From contig NZ_WJFC01000187.1 of assembly GCF_009725235.1 (NCBI RefSeq), forward strand, positions 1 to 25,907: a DNA stretch of 25,907 nucleotides, written 5' to 3'. The DNA comes from Scytonema sp. UIC 10036. GTDB lineage: Bacteria > Cyanobacteriota > Cyanobacteriia > Cyanobacteriales > Nostocaceae. The position numbers and the translations under genes were made by a program. This document shows positions 15,917-25,402 of the stretch, in pieces. How positions within the stretch are numbered: position 1 is the stretch's first letter; every line of letters starts with the position of its first letter. The notes under the pieces are model-generated. The model did no database searches. It was given only the letters and a program-made list of their open reading frames with translations, and was not told the DNA's origin.

Positions 15917-18367
15917 ATGACCGTTATTGATGTTGGAACAATGTTGCTCAATACCCGGAACCGATTGAAGGAACTTGGTGAAGCTGTAGAAAATTTAGTT
16001 AGCAACTTTCCTGATGTTTTTAATGATACGGGAATTCAGGAACGGCTTGAAGCTTTTCGTCAGGTACACCGAGAAGCTGTCAATCGCTTAGAGACTCCAA
16101 ATTTATCTATTGCAACAATTGGTACAACATCTTCTGGTAAGTCAACAATTGTCAACGCCCTGATTGGTTGCAAAATTGCTCCTATCGAAGCAGGAGAAAT
16201 GAGTGGAGGAGTTTTAACACTTCAGCATTCACAAGAACGCAAACTAGTGATTGAGGAAACACAAGGGGCGACTTGGGAAACTGGTGTTTGGTCAGGGCTA
16301 AGTGATGAGAGTTTCTATGAGAGAATCCGCAACGGCGTGATGCTTCCTTATCACGATACTCGTAAGAAAAAAGATTGTATGGCTCCAAAGGTGACAGCAT
16401 TTCTTCCTCTTTTGCCTGCTTGCGATCGCAATCTCTTAGGGTTACCACTAGGAGTGGGAGTTGAGTTGATCGACTTACCAGGTCTTAAGTCAATTCAAGA
16501 CAGAGATAATCTTAAAGTCATCCAAGAACGAGTTCATAAAGCTTTTAGTCTTGTGGCTCTTGACTATATGCAAGTGGATGATGAACACAGAAAACGCTTG
16601 TTAGAAGAACTGAAACGAGTAGTGCAGTATCTGAAAGGTCGCACTGATTCAATGATCTTCATTTTAAATAGAGTCGATCAGCGTGGTGCTGATGATATTC
16701 CCATTTCAGAGCGTATTAGTAAGCTAAAGCAAGAAATTCAGGAAGTACTTTCACTCAAAGAACCCCCAGAAATTTTGCCCTTTAATGCACGGCTTCTGTA
16801 CTATGCTCAATGTGCTTGGGGGACGCTACCTCAAGTTCAGACATCATCAGTGACTCAACTCACCCGTTTGAAACTACTAAATGCAATGTTTCAAGATTGT
16901 GCAGGAGCAATTCGCCAGCACACTATTGACGATCGCGATTTACGGCATTGGTTTTATGATATTGGGGATCGAGTATGCGATAGTGAGAATATTAGCGACG
17001 AAATTATGCAGCAACTTCTGCAATATGCATTGGAGTGGAGTGGTGGTAATCAGCTATGGAATCGCTTACGTGCTCGCCTTCAGAAATCGTTTCCGGAACT
17101 TGTATTGCTACCAGCTTTAATAGCGGTCTTTGAAAACTACGATACTTTGGCGTCAACTATCGACGCTCTTTCTTACATTAGAGAAATTGAACAAAAAGAA
17201 GAAATTGAAAAGCAACAAGCAAGAATTAATGAAAGTCGTCAGCGCTTGCATGAAATAGCACAAAATATCTGTGAGAAATTTCGTTGCTACACAAAACAAA
17301 CTATCGAAGACTTAAAGAAGAACGAGCCTGATATTCGGAGTCGTTTAGCGCAAGAAGCACAAAAAGAAGGTCGGCTGGGTTTTCAGTCAGTTTTTGATGC
17401 AGTTGATGAAGCAGAAACAGATTTAACTCAAATGCTCATTGCACCTGTCCGAGATGCCTTAAAAAACAACCAAGGGACTTATGAGCTAGAAGAAGAGTTG
17501 AGTAAAGTTATTACTCCTGTTTTAGCTAAAGATATTGCTCGTGCATACGATTCAGTCAGCCGGAGACTTAAAAATTTGAATCATACTTCTGGCTTTTTAA
17601 TTGGGCGTGTACGTGCAGATGATAAAAAAGGAGTTAGGGAACTAGAAAATGTAGAGCGTGCTTTTCGCAAACTTTACCAAACAATGCGAGAAGCGCTATC
17701 TGCGCGAGCAGAATTCTCGCTTCAGGCACAAGCACAAAAATTTGAAAAGGCTTTAGAGTACTTGGTTAAAGAGCAAGAAAGCGAACTTTGTGCTCTTTGC
17801 ATTCAGGAACTTCCCTCACTTAGGTTGGATCGGGCAGTTATCTCTGATTTCAAGAAAAATTTATTTCAGAATTTACCGACTTTACCCGAACGGTTTTTTG
17901 AACTTCCAGCAATTATTGAGCAGCGCCAGATTCAAGAGGAGGAAATTGTTGGACAGAAGGAGGAAATTGAAGACTACACTACGGGAAGTTGTTTTAAAAG
18001 CCAGCATTCAAGACCTGTAATTCGTGATGTAAAAGGTATTGTTGAGTATTCTGAAGTGTTGTTTCCAGACCTAGATACAATGGCTCGACAATGGGGTGAA
18101 GGAATTGCAAAAGGTAAACAAGGTCTGTGGGATATCCTCTGCAATTGGATAACTAATTATTTAGATTGGACAAGCAGTATTTTTAACCAATCTGTAGATG
18201 AAGTTATTAACATAGCAGAGCGAGCACTTCAAGAACAACTTGAAATAATCAACAGAAATTTTGCAGATGAAATGCAACGCTGGGCTGACATTGAAGCTCA
18301 ACAAGCTATAGCAACTCAACTTCGCCAGAAGCTACAACAACAATATAATTCACCTAGTTCTAAATGA
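15917..18367 (+). CDS. Dynamin-like / large GTPase
   Basis: An 816-residue GTPase of the dynamin type. G1/P-loop GTTSSGKST (69-77), a G2-region candidate MSGGVLTL (95-102), G3 DLPG (186-189) and G4 NRVD (251-254) are all present and correctly spaced. The rest (about 400-816) is long, helical and charged, with coiled-coil stretches such as REIEQKEEIEKQQARINESR and a late aromatic, amphipathic patch (GLWDILCNWITNYLDW) that might contact membrane; there is no obvious membrane-spanning helix. AGGTAGAATG gives a short-spaced ribosome binding site at 15910-15916. The next gene starts one base after its stop, and three further plus-strand genes follow closely, so this is the first gene of an operon. 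Bacterial dynamin-like proteins remodel membranes, and some take part in toxin release or phage resistance. Which applies here is unknown. Confidence 0.85.
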   Translation: MTVIDVGTMLLNTRNRLKELGEAVENLVSNFPDVFNDTGIQERLEAFRQVHREAVNRLETPNLSIATIGTTSSGKSTIVNALIGCKIAPIEAGEMSGGVLTLQHSQERKLVIEETQGATWETGVWSGLSDESFYERIRNGVMLPYHDTRKKKDCMAPKVTAFLPLLPACDRNLLGLPLGVGVELIDLPGLKSIQDRDNLKVIQERVHKAFSLVALDYMQVDDEHRKRLLEELKRVVQYLKGRTDSMIFILNRVDQRGADDIPISERISKLKQEIQEVLSLKEPPEILPFNARLLYYAQCAWGTLPQVQTSSVTQLTRLKLLNAMFQDCAGAIRQHTIDDRDLRHWFYDIGDRVCDSENISDEIMQQLLQYALEWSGGNQLWNRLRARLQKSFPELVLLPALIAVFENYDTLASTIDALSYIREIEQKEEIEKQQARINESRQRLHEIAQNICEKFRCYTKQTIEDLKKNEPDIRSRLAQEAQKEGRLGFQSVFDAVDEAETDLTQMLIAPVRDALKNNQGTYELEEELSKVITPVLAKDIARAYDSVSRRLKNLNHTSGFLIGRVRADDKKGVRELENVERAFRKLYQTMREALSARAEFSLQAQAQKFEKALEYLVKEQESELCALCIQELPSLRLDRAVISDFKKNLFQNLPTLPERFFELPAIIEQRQIQEEEIVGQKEEIEDYTTGSCFKSQHSRPVIRDVKGIVEYSEVLFPDLDTMARQWGEGIAKGKQGLWDILCNWITNYLDWTSSIFNQSVDEVINIAERALQEQLEIINRNFADEMQRWADIEAQQAIATQLRQKLQQQYNSPSSK

Positions 18368-18368
18368 A

Positions 18369-18740
18369 ATGATGTTTTTTAATCAGTTTATCAAAATTCT
18401 AGAAAATGTTTCGACTGAAGTGTTAGAGTCAGCCAATCAGAACAACAAGCTAACTTTTATTTACATATTCTCTTACGCGATTCAGTCTTGGAGCAAAAAA
18501 CTTAATGTTTCCGATGATGCATTAGTTAGTATTACTCAATTTTCTAATGAAATCCCATATTTAACTAATGAACTTTGGCACAGATGGAAAGATTATCAAA
18601 ATACCTTTTTTGGTTTAAATAACGAGGAAAGTAATTTTAAAATATATATTAATAAAATTATAGGAAATAGAATGCTTAATATAAATTTAGACGATATAAA
18701 ATTTATTGTAATCATTGCTTTCATAATTACAGCAATTTGA
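18369..18740 (+). CDS. Small protein with C-terminal hydrophobic tail, unknown function
   Basis: A 123-residue protein I do not recognise. It starts one base after the GTPase stop codon (ATGATG), which argues for translational coupling. It is mostly helical, with WSKKLNVSDDALVSITQF in the middle and a hydrophobic C-terminus (DIKFIVIIAFIITAI) that could be a tail anchor. Base composition at its end is much more AT-rich than in the GTPase gene. A membrane-attached partner of the GTPase is the simplest guess. Confidence 0.65.
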   Translation: MMFFNQFIKILENVSTEVLESANQNNKLTFIYIFSYAIQSWSKKLNVSDDALVSITQFSNEIPYLTNELWHRWKDYQNTFFGLNNEESNFKIYINKIIGNRMLNINLDDIKFIVIIAFIITAI

Positions 18741-18806
18741 TATGCAATATAAATTTTAAATCAATAATTACAAGAAGAATATTATCAGCACAAATAAAAA
18801 TATTTT

Positions 18807-19223
18807 ATGTCTGCTTTGCCTAATTTCCAACAAAGCAAAAAGGTTCTAATTTTGGTGATCAATGCGGGTAGAGAAAACATTCTTCAATCTCTAAAAGCAA
18901 GCGGTCAAGTTACAACTGATGATTCTCAGGCACTACATCGCGCTACCCAAGCTTTATGGATCGGCTCTCAAGCAGATTTTTCTCACTCTCAATTAAGAAG
19001 TTGGTTTGAAAGCGATCGCGTAGTACCAGAAATTGAACAGTCTGAATACGATATCTTTCTCGTAAAAATCGAGATGGAAAAACTAGATCCTGGCTTTCAA
19101 CCAAACGTACCTTCGATAGATCGGTTAGACGCATTCAGAAGGCTAGCTGAGAATCCTCATGAAGTGAAAGTTTCTTCTCGTCTATCTAGCCAAGCTTATG
19201 AGAATATGGGTTTCTACAAATAA
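18807..19223 (+). CDS. Hypothetical protein, third gene of the GTPase operon
   Basis: A 138-residue soluble protein with no signal peptide or membrane helix. It opens with a hydrophobic beta-strand followed by a helix (KKVLILVINAGRENILQSLK), then acidic and aromatic helical stretches (LWIGSQADFSHSQLRSWFES) and a conserved-looking tail (SSRLSSQAYENMGFYK). I recognise no family. It lies 66 bp after the 123-aa gene and 16 bp before the 401-aa gene, so it belongs to the same run. No strong ribosome binding site is visible. Confidence 0.65.
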   Translation: MSALPNFQQSKKVLILVINAGRENILQSLKASGQVTTDDSQALHRATQALWIGSQADFSHSQLRSWFESDRVVPEIEQSEYDIFLVKIEMEKLDPGFQPNVPSIDRLDAFRRLAENPHEVKVSSRLSSQAYENMGFYK

Positions 19224-19239
19224 ATTCTGAGCAATTTCT

Positions 19240-20445
19240 ATGCTGATAGATACCACTCTCCTAGTTAATGATTCAGCAATTATTCAAGGCTTACTAAACG
19301 GTTCTCTAAAGCGTTTTGGTGGTGTAATTCGTGATGCAGCAACAGGACGAATTGTACGTCACTTGCTTGAGCCTCTTAGCCTAACAAAAAAATTGGCGGA
19401 TATACCCCTCCCTCCCATGTTTGGTGGTGCATCTAGTAAGTTAAACCCATTTCCACAAATTTTATCTTCTGCATTACAACTTAATCAAATTGCTGCTGCA
19501 GCAAGTGTTTTAAATCTTGGTGTTAGTATTGCAGGATTTGCCTACATGGGATATAAATTGAACCAAATTCAAAATGCTCTGGATAATGTACAAAAGTCTT
19601 TAGAAGCAGGATTTAATCGGCTTGAAGAGCAGCTAGAGAATCTCTCAGGTCAACTTGCTTATCTTCATTTGCTTGTTGAACATAATCGACAAGAGCAACA
19701 ACGCATAAGCCAAGCCATTTCTGAACTTCACAGAGCTATTTTAATTAAGGAGATAGCAAACTTACGGGCTGTAATTTTAGACAGGAGCCGTTATCCTAAT
19801 TCTCCCGCACGTCATGCTCTTAAGGTAGCATCAAGAGTGAGGATGGTGCTTTCAGATCAAGCAATACAACCAGTTCCTAACCTAGATGCACAAACTATGT
19901 TAATCGTTGATGTTGCTGTTCAAGGATGGGCTGTTGCTACCGCAACAGAAGCTTACCTTCTTTTAGAAATTGGTCAAATTGAAGAAGCAAGACAGTTATT
20001 AGCACTGGAAGTCTCACGATTTAAGGATATTGCTGTCCAGTGGGCAGATGTTCTATTGGCTAACGAGCGATCGCAACTTGCCACGACATACCGTTTTGCG
20101 ACACCTCGCTTTCAAGAACACGTATCTCAAGAAAGAATAGAAAGAATTAGTTACATTTCTTCAGTAGATAAATTACTATCTAAAGACCAAATACGACGAA
20201 AGAAAAAAGATGCAGAGCTAGAGTTTGAGATGTCATACAGTTCTTTATTGGATGAAAAGTGGACACACCAACAAATTGCAGTCGCAGAGTATTTAGATGC
20301 TTTCAGTGAACTATCCGCTAGATTGGAGAGTTTACAAGCTTTTGCTGACTTATGCCATAGAAGTAATGTAAAAAGCAGCCGTGGCATTCTTCCTCGTGAG
20401 AATACCGAATCGGGCTTATATACCCTGAAAGCAAGCGAACAGTAA
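19240..20445 (+). CDS. Hypothetical protein with hydrophobic helix and coiled coil, fourth gene of the GTPase operon
   Basis: A 401-residue protein of no family I can name. The N-terminal 80 residues are soluble, followed by one hydrophobic segment (IAAAASVLNLGVSIAGFAYM, 84-103) and immediately a long coiled coil (about 107-170: IQNALDNVQKSLEAG, RLEEQLENLSGQL). The C-terminal half is helical (for example QTMLIVDVAVQGWAVATATE) with a charged stretch (SKDQIRRKKKDAELEFE). The order hydrophobic helix plus coiled coil recalls membrane-inserting helical proteins, including alpha-pore-forming toxins, but this is only a shape resemblance. It starts 16 bp after the 138-aa gene and its stop is 100 bp from the end of the convergent AlbA_2 gene. 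Confidence 0.7.
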   Translation: MLIDTTLLVNDSAIIQGLLNGSLKRFGGVIRDAATGRIVRHLLEPLSLTKKLADIPLPPMFGGASSKLNPFPQILSSALQLNQIAAAASVLNLGVSIAGFAYMGYKLNQIQNALDNVQKSLEAGFNRLEEQLENLSGQLAYLHLLVEHNRQEQQRISQAISELHRAILIKEIANLRAVILDRSRYPNSPARHALKVASRVRMVLSDQAIQPVPNLDAQTMLIVDVAVQGWAVATATEAYLLLEIGQIEEARQLLALEVSRFKDIAVQWADVLLANERSQLATTYRFATPRFQEHVSQERIERISYISSVDKLLSKDQIRRKKKDAELEFEMSYSSLLDEKWTHQQIAVAEYLDAFSELSARLESLQAFADLCHRSNVKSSRGILPRENTESGLYTLKASEQ

Positions 20446-20544
20446 ATGTAACAAAAAAATCCAAAAGGACAACGCCTCAATGTGGTTAGACGTGAAAAAG
20501 TTTTATATGATGAAATCCCAAGTAGCTGATGCACCCAACTTTAC

Positions 20545-22377
20545 CTACCTGCTACAAGTAGCTTTATATCCTTGTTGCGGATGATTTGGATGCTCCGGAT
20601 ACTTTAATTCTAGTAAACCTTCGTCCAACATTAGGTTTATGTAATGAGTTCTAAGAGTGTCTGGACTACGTTGAAGTAGTTCAGCTAATGTTTTGAGAAG
20701 TAAATATTTTTCAGAACAAAGCTGGAGAATAGTAGCCCGCATTAATTTTGGGCTAACTCGTTTTTTATGTTTGACTGGAGCAGCTATTTCTTCTAAAGAT
20801 ACAGTTTTCACATAATCGGAGTTCGGCTCGTTATGCTCGGAGTTCGGCTCGTTATACTTAGATCTTGATAGAAGCAACAACAAATCATCCGGTTTTTCTT
20901 GGTTAGATAAGCTATAGTACGTTCCGCGCCCTCTCCCAGAGCGTTCTAACCATTGTTTGGTTACTAAACGCTTTAGGCACTCACCTATGTCTCTTGGATG
21001 TTCTTTGGAAAAACATTGAATGTCCGTATTACATATTTCACCAAATCTATGTGCTAATACTAAAATATTTCTCTCTAGCTCTGTTAGTTCACAATAACTA
21101 GCCCCAACAATTGCTTTTAGTTCCCGTTCCACTTCTTCAGGAATAAGGCTTATCATTGGCAAACTAACAGATGTCAATTCTAAATCTAATTTTTCTGATA
21201 CCAATGGGTAAAACCATTGCTGTTCTTTCCAAGCACGAAGAATCTTTCCAAAACCAGAACCCGCTTTCTCACCTAATCCCAACATTTGAAACATTTTTTG
21301 TAAATTAGGGTTTCGTGGGTCGCTAAGACCGCCTTCATAAAGCTGCTGCACAGAAATTCTCAAACGTCCTGGATTAGCAAACGAAAAACCATCAGTAAAC
21401 TTGATTACAATTAAAGGAAGCGAAGAAAAATGGTCCGCGTGAATTAGACTATTGACTAGAGCTTCGCGCAACGCTTCATGTACATGAGTTTCACCCTTTC
21501 GCACTGCTTCTTTGTCTAGCTGAAAAGGTACATTTATATCGTTAACTAAACGACTATATACACGGTAGTAGAAATTAAACAAATTCGGTTCCCATTTTCC
21601 ATCGAGAGTTAACCGAAAAGTCCAGCGTGTTTCTGGATCGTGAGATAATCTTTCTTGATAATCAAGGTGGTACCGAGGAAACGTATCTAAGATACTACGT
21701 TCACAACCAAACATCAACAGCCCTGCAATTGTTAATCCTTCTTTATTCGTCTCTCGGTCACGACGCCAACCACCCAGTTTAATTAGCAATTCTTTGTCAT
21801 CTAATGCTAACCAAGGATGATCGGGTTCTCTTGAACTAAAACGTTGGCGAAATGATTTTAATGTATTTGAATCAATGTCACTTAAATCAAATTTGTCAAG
21901 AATTTGAAGGTCTTGCGGTTCTGAACTAGCGTCTCTGAGCATCTGTTGCACTTCTTCTTTTGTGCAACGATAATCCCCTTCGTGATTTCGTTTATATGTA
22001 CCAGTTAGTGGATTATTATTTATATATACAGGTCGCTGTGTTCTTGCAGCTCTAGGTACTTTGATTAGTATGACTTTTTGAGCGTCAATTTCGTGAGTGA
22101 AAATGTGAGAATTAGAGCAAATTGGTGTACTGAGTTTTTGCTCGTTGTTATGACTGTCCCAAAAAGTTTTAAGTAATAGGCTTGGATTGCGTATACCAGA
22201 AACTTCAAATCCATCTTTGTTCTGCCTGACACCAAGTACAATGTAGCCTCCATCAGTATTGGCAAACGCAGATAACGTTTCCCATACATCTTTTGACAAG
22301 CCCCCGTTAGCAGCTTTAAATTCAATTTCTTCGTCTTCTCCGAGGTTAATACGTTGAAGAAGCGTTTCTGCATCCAT
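20545..22377 (-). CDS. AlbA_2 (Schlafen-type) domain and HATPase_c_4 protein, putative ATP-binding transcriptional regulator
   Basis: A 610-residue protein. The AlbA_2 domain (about 8-140) shows EEIEFKAA (16-23), SAFANTDGGYIVLGV (36-50) and YKRNHEGDYRCTKEEV near its end. The HATPase_c_4 region (about 285-385) has HEALREALVNSLIHADH (300-316), TDGFSFANPGRLR (328-340) and LGLGEKAGSGFGKI (366-379). Winged-helix-like segments follow (about 430-490 and 560-605). A 7-residue tandem duplication (NEPNSEH / NEPNSDY, 509-522) is encoded by a 21-bp repeat at about 20818-20860. Such proteins are often labelled RecG-like or regulators; AlbA_2 domains bind nucleic acid and occur in some phage-defence genes. 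It is convergent with the GTPase operon. A broken copy of its middle lies at 11208-11404. Confidence 0.85.
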   Translation of the reverse strand: MDAETLLQRINLGEDEEIEFKAANGGLSKDVWETLSAFANTDGGYIVLGVRQNKDGFEVSGIRNPSLLLKTFWDSHNNEQKLSTPICSNSHIFTHEIDAQKVILIKVPRAARTQRPVYINNNPLTGTYKRNHEGDYRCTKEEVQQMLRDASSEPQDLQILDKFDLSDIDSNTLKSFRQRFSSREPDHPWLALDDKELLIKLGGWRRDRETNKEGLTIAGLLMFGCERSILDTFPRYHLDYQERLSHDPETRWTFRLTLDGKWEPNLFNFYYRVYSRLVNDINVPFQLDKEAVRKGETHVHEALREALVNSLIHADHFSSLPLIVIKFTDGFSFANPGRLRISVQQLYEGGLSDPRNPNLQKMFQMLGLGEKAGSGFGKILRAWKEQQWFYPLVSEKLDLELTSVSLPMISLIPEEVERELKAIVGASYCELTELERNILVLAHRFGEICNTDIQCFSKEHPRDIGECLKRLVTKQWLERSGRGRGTYYSLSNQEKPDDLLLLLSRSKYNEPNSEHNEPNSDYVKTVSLEEIAAPVKHKKRVSPKLMRATILQLCSEKYLLLKTLAELLQRSPDTLRTHYINLMLDEGLLELKYPEHPNHPQQGYKATCSR

Positions 22378-22402
22378 TGTTATCTCTCACTAATGTCACT
22401 GA

Positions 22403-22612
22403 TATTGCAAGGTTTAAAATGGCGGTGACAAAACGGAATCAATGTATTTCGTGAAACACTAGGTACGCTGTATCACAACGCAAGTACTACGAGCACATCT
22501 TTCTTAATGAAGCATCTCTACAGAAAATTCGCGTTCGCTTTCGCACCAATCCCTTATCATGGAACACGACGCGATTACATCCCGATATTTCTTATCAAAA
22601 GTAAAGTGCAAT
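22403..22612 (+). mobile_element. Decayed C-terminal remnant of a REP-associated transposase, copy B
   Basis: Directly repeats 15096-15305 at the same length of 210 bp, starting TATTGCA(A/G)GGTTTAAAATGG and ending GTAAAGTGCAAT. Relative to copy A it has one inserted and one deleted base, so an early stop appears, after which the frame recovers: YYEHIFLNEASLQKIR, then NPLSWNTTRLHPDI. It is clearly non-functional. Confidence 0.85.
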
Positions 22613-22698
22613 TTCTTACTGATAAGTTCGGTCAATGTGGTAAACACAATTAATCGATCTGTTGCACCTAAAAATAGTTTAGTAGAGACAGGTTTTAA

Positions 22699-22718
22699 GG
22701 GCGCAAGGCATTGCACCC
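22699..22718 (-). terminator. REP-like stem-loop downstream of glmS
   Basis: GGGCGCAA (22699-22706) pairs with TTGCACCC (22711-22718), with one G-T-type mismatch, around GGCA. On the minus strand it starts 12 bp after the glmS stop codon and is followed by TTAAAA, so it may double as the glmS terminator. Its sequence is the same GGGGCGCAAGG palindrome type seen at 6322 and 15311. Confidence 0.5.
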
Positions 22719-22729
22719 CTACCTGCGTC

Positions 22730-24627
22730 CTACTCCACAGTAACCGACTTTGCTAGATTTCTGGGCTGATCGACATCCAAACCGCGAAGGGCTGCAATAT
22801 GATAAGCCAGCAATTGTAAGGGAATGACTGTAAGAATGGGAGACAGCAATTCATTAACATGAGAAACAGGAAGGATATCGTTAAAAATTTCTCCGGCTTC
22901 TCCATCATTCACTGGTGTCACGCCAATTAAACGAGAATCACGGGCTTTGGCTTCTTGAGAGTTAGAAATCACTTTTTCATAAACACTACCTGGCATTGCG
23001 ATCGCAACGACTGGCACTTTTGCATCCAACAAAGCAATTGGTCCGTGCTTCATTTCTCCTGCCGGATATCCTTCTGCATGAATGTAACTGATTTCTTTTA
23101 ACTTCAACGCCCCTTCCAAAGCAATAGGAAAATTTATTCCCCTTCCCAAAAAGATAAAATCTTTAGTTTCTGCAAAGTCATGAGCCAACTGCTCAATATA
23201 ATGCTCTTGCTTGTCCAAATTGGCTTCAATTTCTCCGGGAATTTGCCGCAACCCATCAATCATTTCCTGTAATTCTGTTGGGGAAATAGCTTGACGGAGA
23301 TATGCCAAATCCAAAGCCAAAGCGTAAAATGCCATCAATTGAGCAATAAAAGTTTTTGTCGCCGCTACCCCAATTTCAATTCCTGCAAGAGTATTGATAA
23401 TTTGAGGTACCATATGACCCAAAGTGCTTTCCGGACGATTGGTGATTCCCAACAACCGGGCTTGATACTTTGCTTCCTTACCCTGGCGGCGTTCTTGTTC
23501 CATTGCCAAAGCTGCTAGGGTATCAGCCGTTTCTCCAGATTGAGTAACGCCAATAGTTAAAGTATTCGCTGTCGGTGGTGATGGCGCATAACGATATTCA
23601 GAGGCGTAATGTACACTCGTGGGAATACCCGCGACTTGTTCTAGTAAGTGTTTGCCTATCAATGCTGCATGCCAACTGGTTCCGCAAGCCACTATTTGGA
23701 TTTGTTCTAAATCCGCATAAAGTTCTGTAGGTAAACCCAGTTTCACTGGAGATTTCGTCGAATCACCTGCATTCCAATCAGCGTTAAAGTAAGCATCCAA
23801 ACAAGCCCTCACAACTCCCGGTTGTTCGTAGATTTCCTTGAGCATGAAGTGCTTGAATCCCTGCTTTTCCACCATTGTGGGATTCAAATTCAGCAAACGG
23901 GGCTGTTTCTTTAACCTTTCACCAGCGAAATTGTAAATCTCTACTCCTAGGGGAGTGAGACGTGCTATTTCTCCATTTTCTAGCGGTAATACCGCACGAG
24001 TATGAGCGATAATCGCTGGCGTATCGGACGCACAGAAAAATTCCCCTTGTCCAAAACCAATGACTAAAGGCGCTTGCTGTCGCACAACAATCAGTTCGTC
24101 TGGATAATCGGCGGAAATAACTGCGATCGCAAACGCCCCCTCTAATTTATTGACTGTTTGGCGGACTGCGTCAAGAAAAGGAGAGGGGGAGGGGGAGGGG
24201 GGAGTGGGGGATTCTTTGAGAAATTGGGCGATGAGATGAGGAATCACCTCTGTATCCGTCTCCGAACGGAACTGTGTCCCTGTGTTTTCAAATGTTCGCG
24301 CAATTCACGGTAATTTTCTACAATGCCATTTTGCACCGCCGCCACACGCAGTGCTGTATCCATGTGAGGATGAGCATTATATTCCTCTGGCTTACCGTGA
24401 GTCGCCCAACGAGTATGACCAATACCAATCTGGGCAGGAGTTTCTACTTGTTCTAGCTTAGAACGTAGATTGTAAAGCTTACCCTTTGCTCGAACACAAT
24501 TAACATCACCTTCCCATATCGTGGCGATTCCCGCAGAATCGTAACCCCGATACTCCAATTTTTCTAGCCCAGATAACAAAATTTCTGTTGCTGCTTGAGT
24601 GCCAATATAACCAACGATGCCGCACAT
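22730..24627 (-). pseudogene. glmS: Glucosamine-fructose-6-phosphate aminotransferase, frame broken by an apparent 1-bp deletion
   Basis: GlmS makes glucosamine-6-phosphate from fructose-6-phosphate and glutamine, the first step to UDP-GlcNAc for peptidoglycan. The N-terminal part (24627 to about 24274) starts MCGIVGYIG with catalytic Cys2 and has YRGYDSAGIA, GIGHTRWATHGKP and the partly matching VQNGIVENYREL. The frame is then lost and resumes as FRSETDTEVIPHLIAQ, continuing to 22730 through the glutaminase end and two SIS domains (IVACGTSWHAA, TQSGETADTLAAL; GRGINFPIALEGALKLKE, EGYPAGEMKHGP), ending DQPRNLAKSVTVE. Joined, the protein would be about 630 residues, normal for cyanobacterial GlmS. 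A Pro/Ser-rich insert (TPPSPSPSP) lies after FLKES. The gene is expected to be essential, so a sequencing or assembly error is at least as likely as true loss. The downstream frame alone could begin at GTG 24247 but would lack Cys2. Confidence 0.88.
24272..24273 (-). other. glmS: Frameshift site in glmS
   Basis: On the coding strand CAC (His) is followed by AG and then TTC CGT TCG GAG, where CAC-GAG-TTC (His-Glu-Phe) would keep the frame and match the usual GHxFxSxTDTEV motif. One base, probably G, is missing. The site is not in a homopolymer. Confidence 0.75.
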
Positions 24628-24719
24628 TGCTTATATATATATAACTACTATTCCAACCAGTATAGTTGTTAGCACCATGGTAGCGTTTTGGCAAAAAACA
24701 GGGAGCAGAGAATAATATT

Positions 24720-24772
24720 GGGCATAAGGCATAGGGTATCGAACAATGCCCAATACTCTATGCCCCATGCCC
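24720..24772. repeat. Imperfect inverted repeat of cyanobacterial short-repeat type between psaC and glmS
   Basis: GGGCATAAGGCATAGGGTAT (24720-24739) pairs imperfectly with ATACTCTATGCCCCATGCCC (24753-24772) across a 13-base loop. The sequence is built from CCCAAT/GCCCCAT-like heptamers, which are commonly seen between genes in Nostoc-type genomes. It lies 55 bp after the psaC stop and may fold in the psaC 3' end. Confidence 0.55.
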
Positions 24773-24827
24773 AACTATCCTAAAGTTGATTGCTATCTAG
24801 AGACTTTATGACCAGTTTCCAGACAAA

Positions 24828-25091
<264 letters not shown>

Positions 25092-25402
25092 CTATTTTTT
25101 TGGTGCAAAAGAATCCATAATCATGGCTTAGTTTACTGCAGTCGCTTATCCTTCGTAATTAAAAGGCTACATAACTTTAAAGAATGTAATAAGCACTTTG
25201 AGATTGCGATCGCTAAAAGTCACTTTCAAGAAGATGTATAAAGCTGTTGAATGCCTTACATAAAGCAAATTCTAGCTTTTAACTTTTGTCATTTGTCCTC
25301 AGTCTTTTGCGATTGGCTTCACTTCTTTATAGCAAAGGATATGTATTATAAGGATGCATGACTGAAAAGTCAATCAGAACCAACAAAAAAGAGGAGTTAA
25401 AT

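Noticed and set aside
24244..24627. Programmed ribosomal frameshift in glmS
   Set aside because: No slippery heptamer or following structure is visible at the break, and GlmS is not known to use frameshifting.
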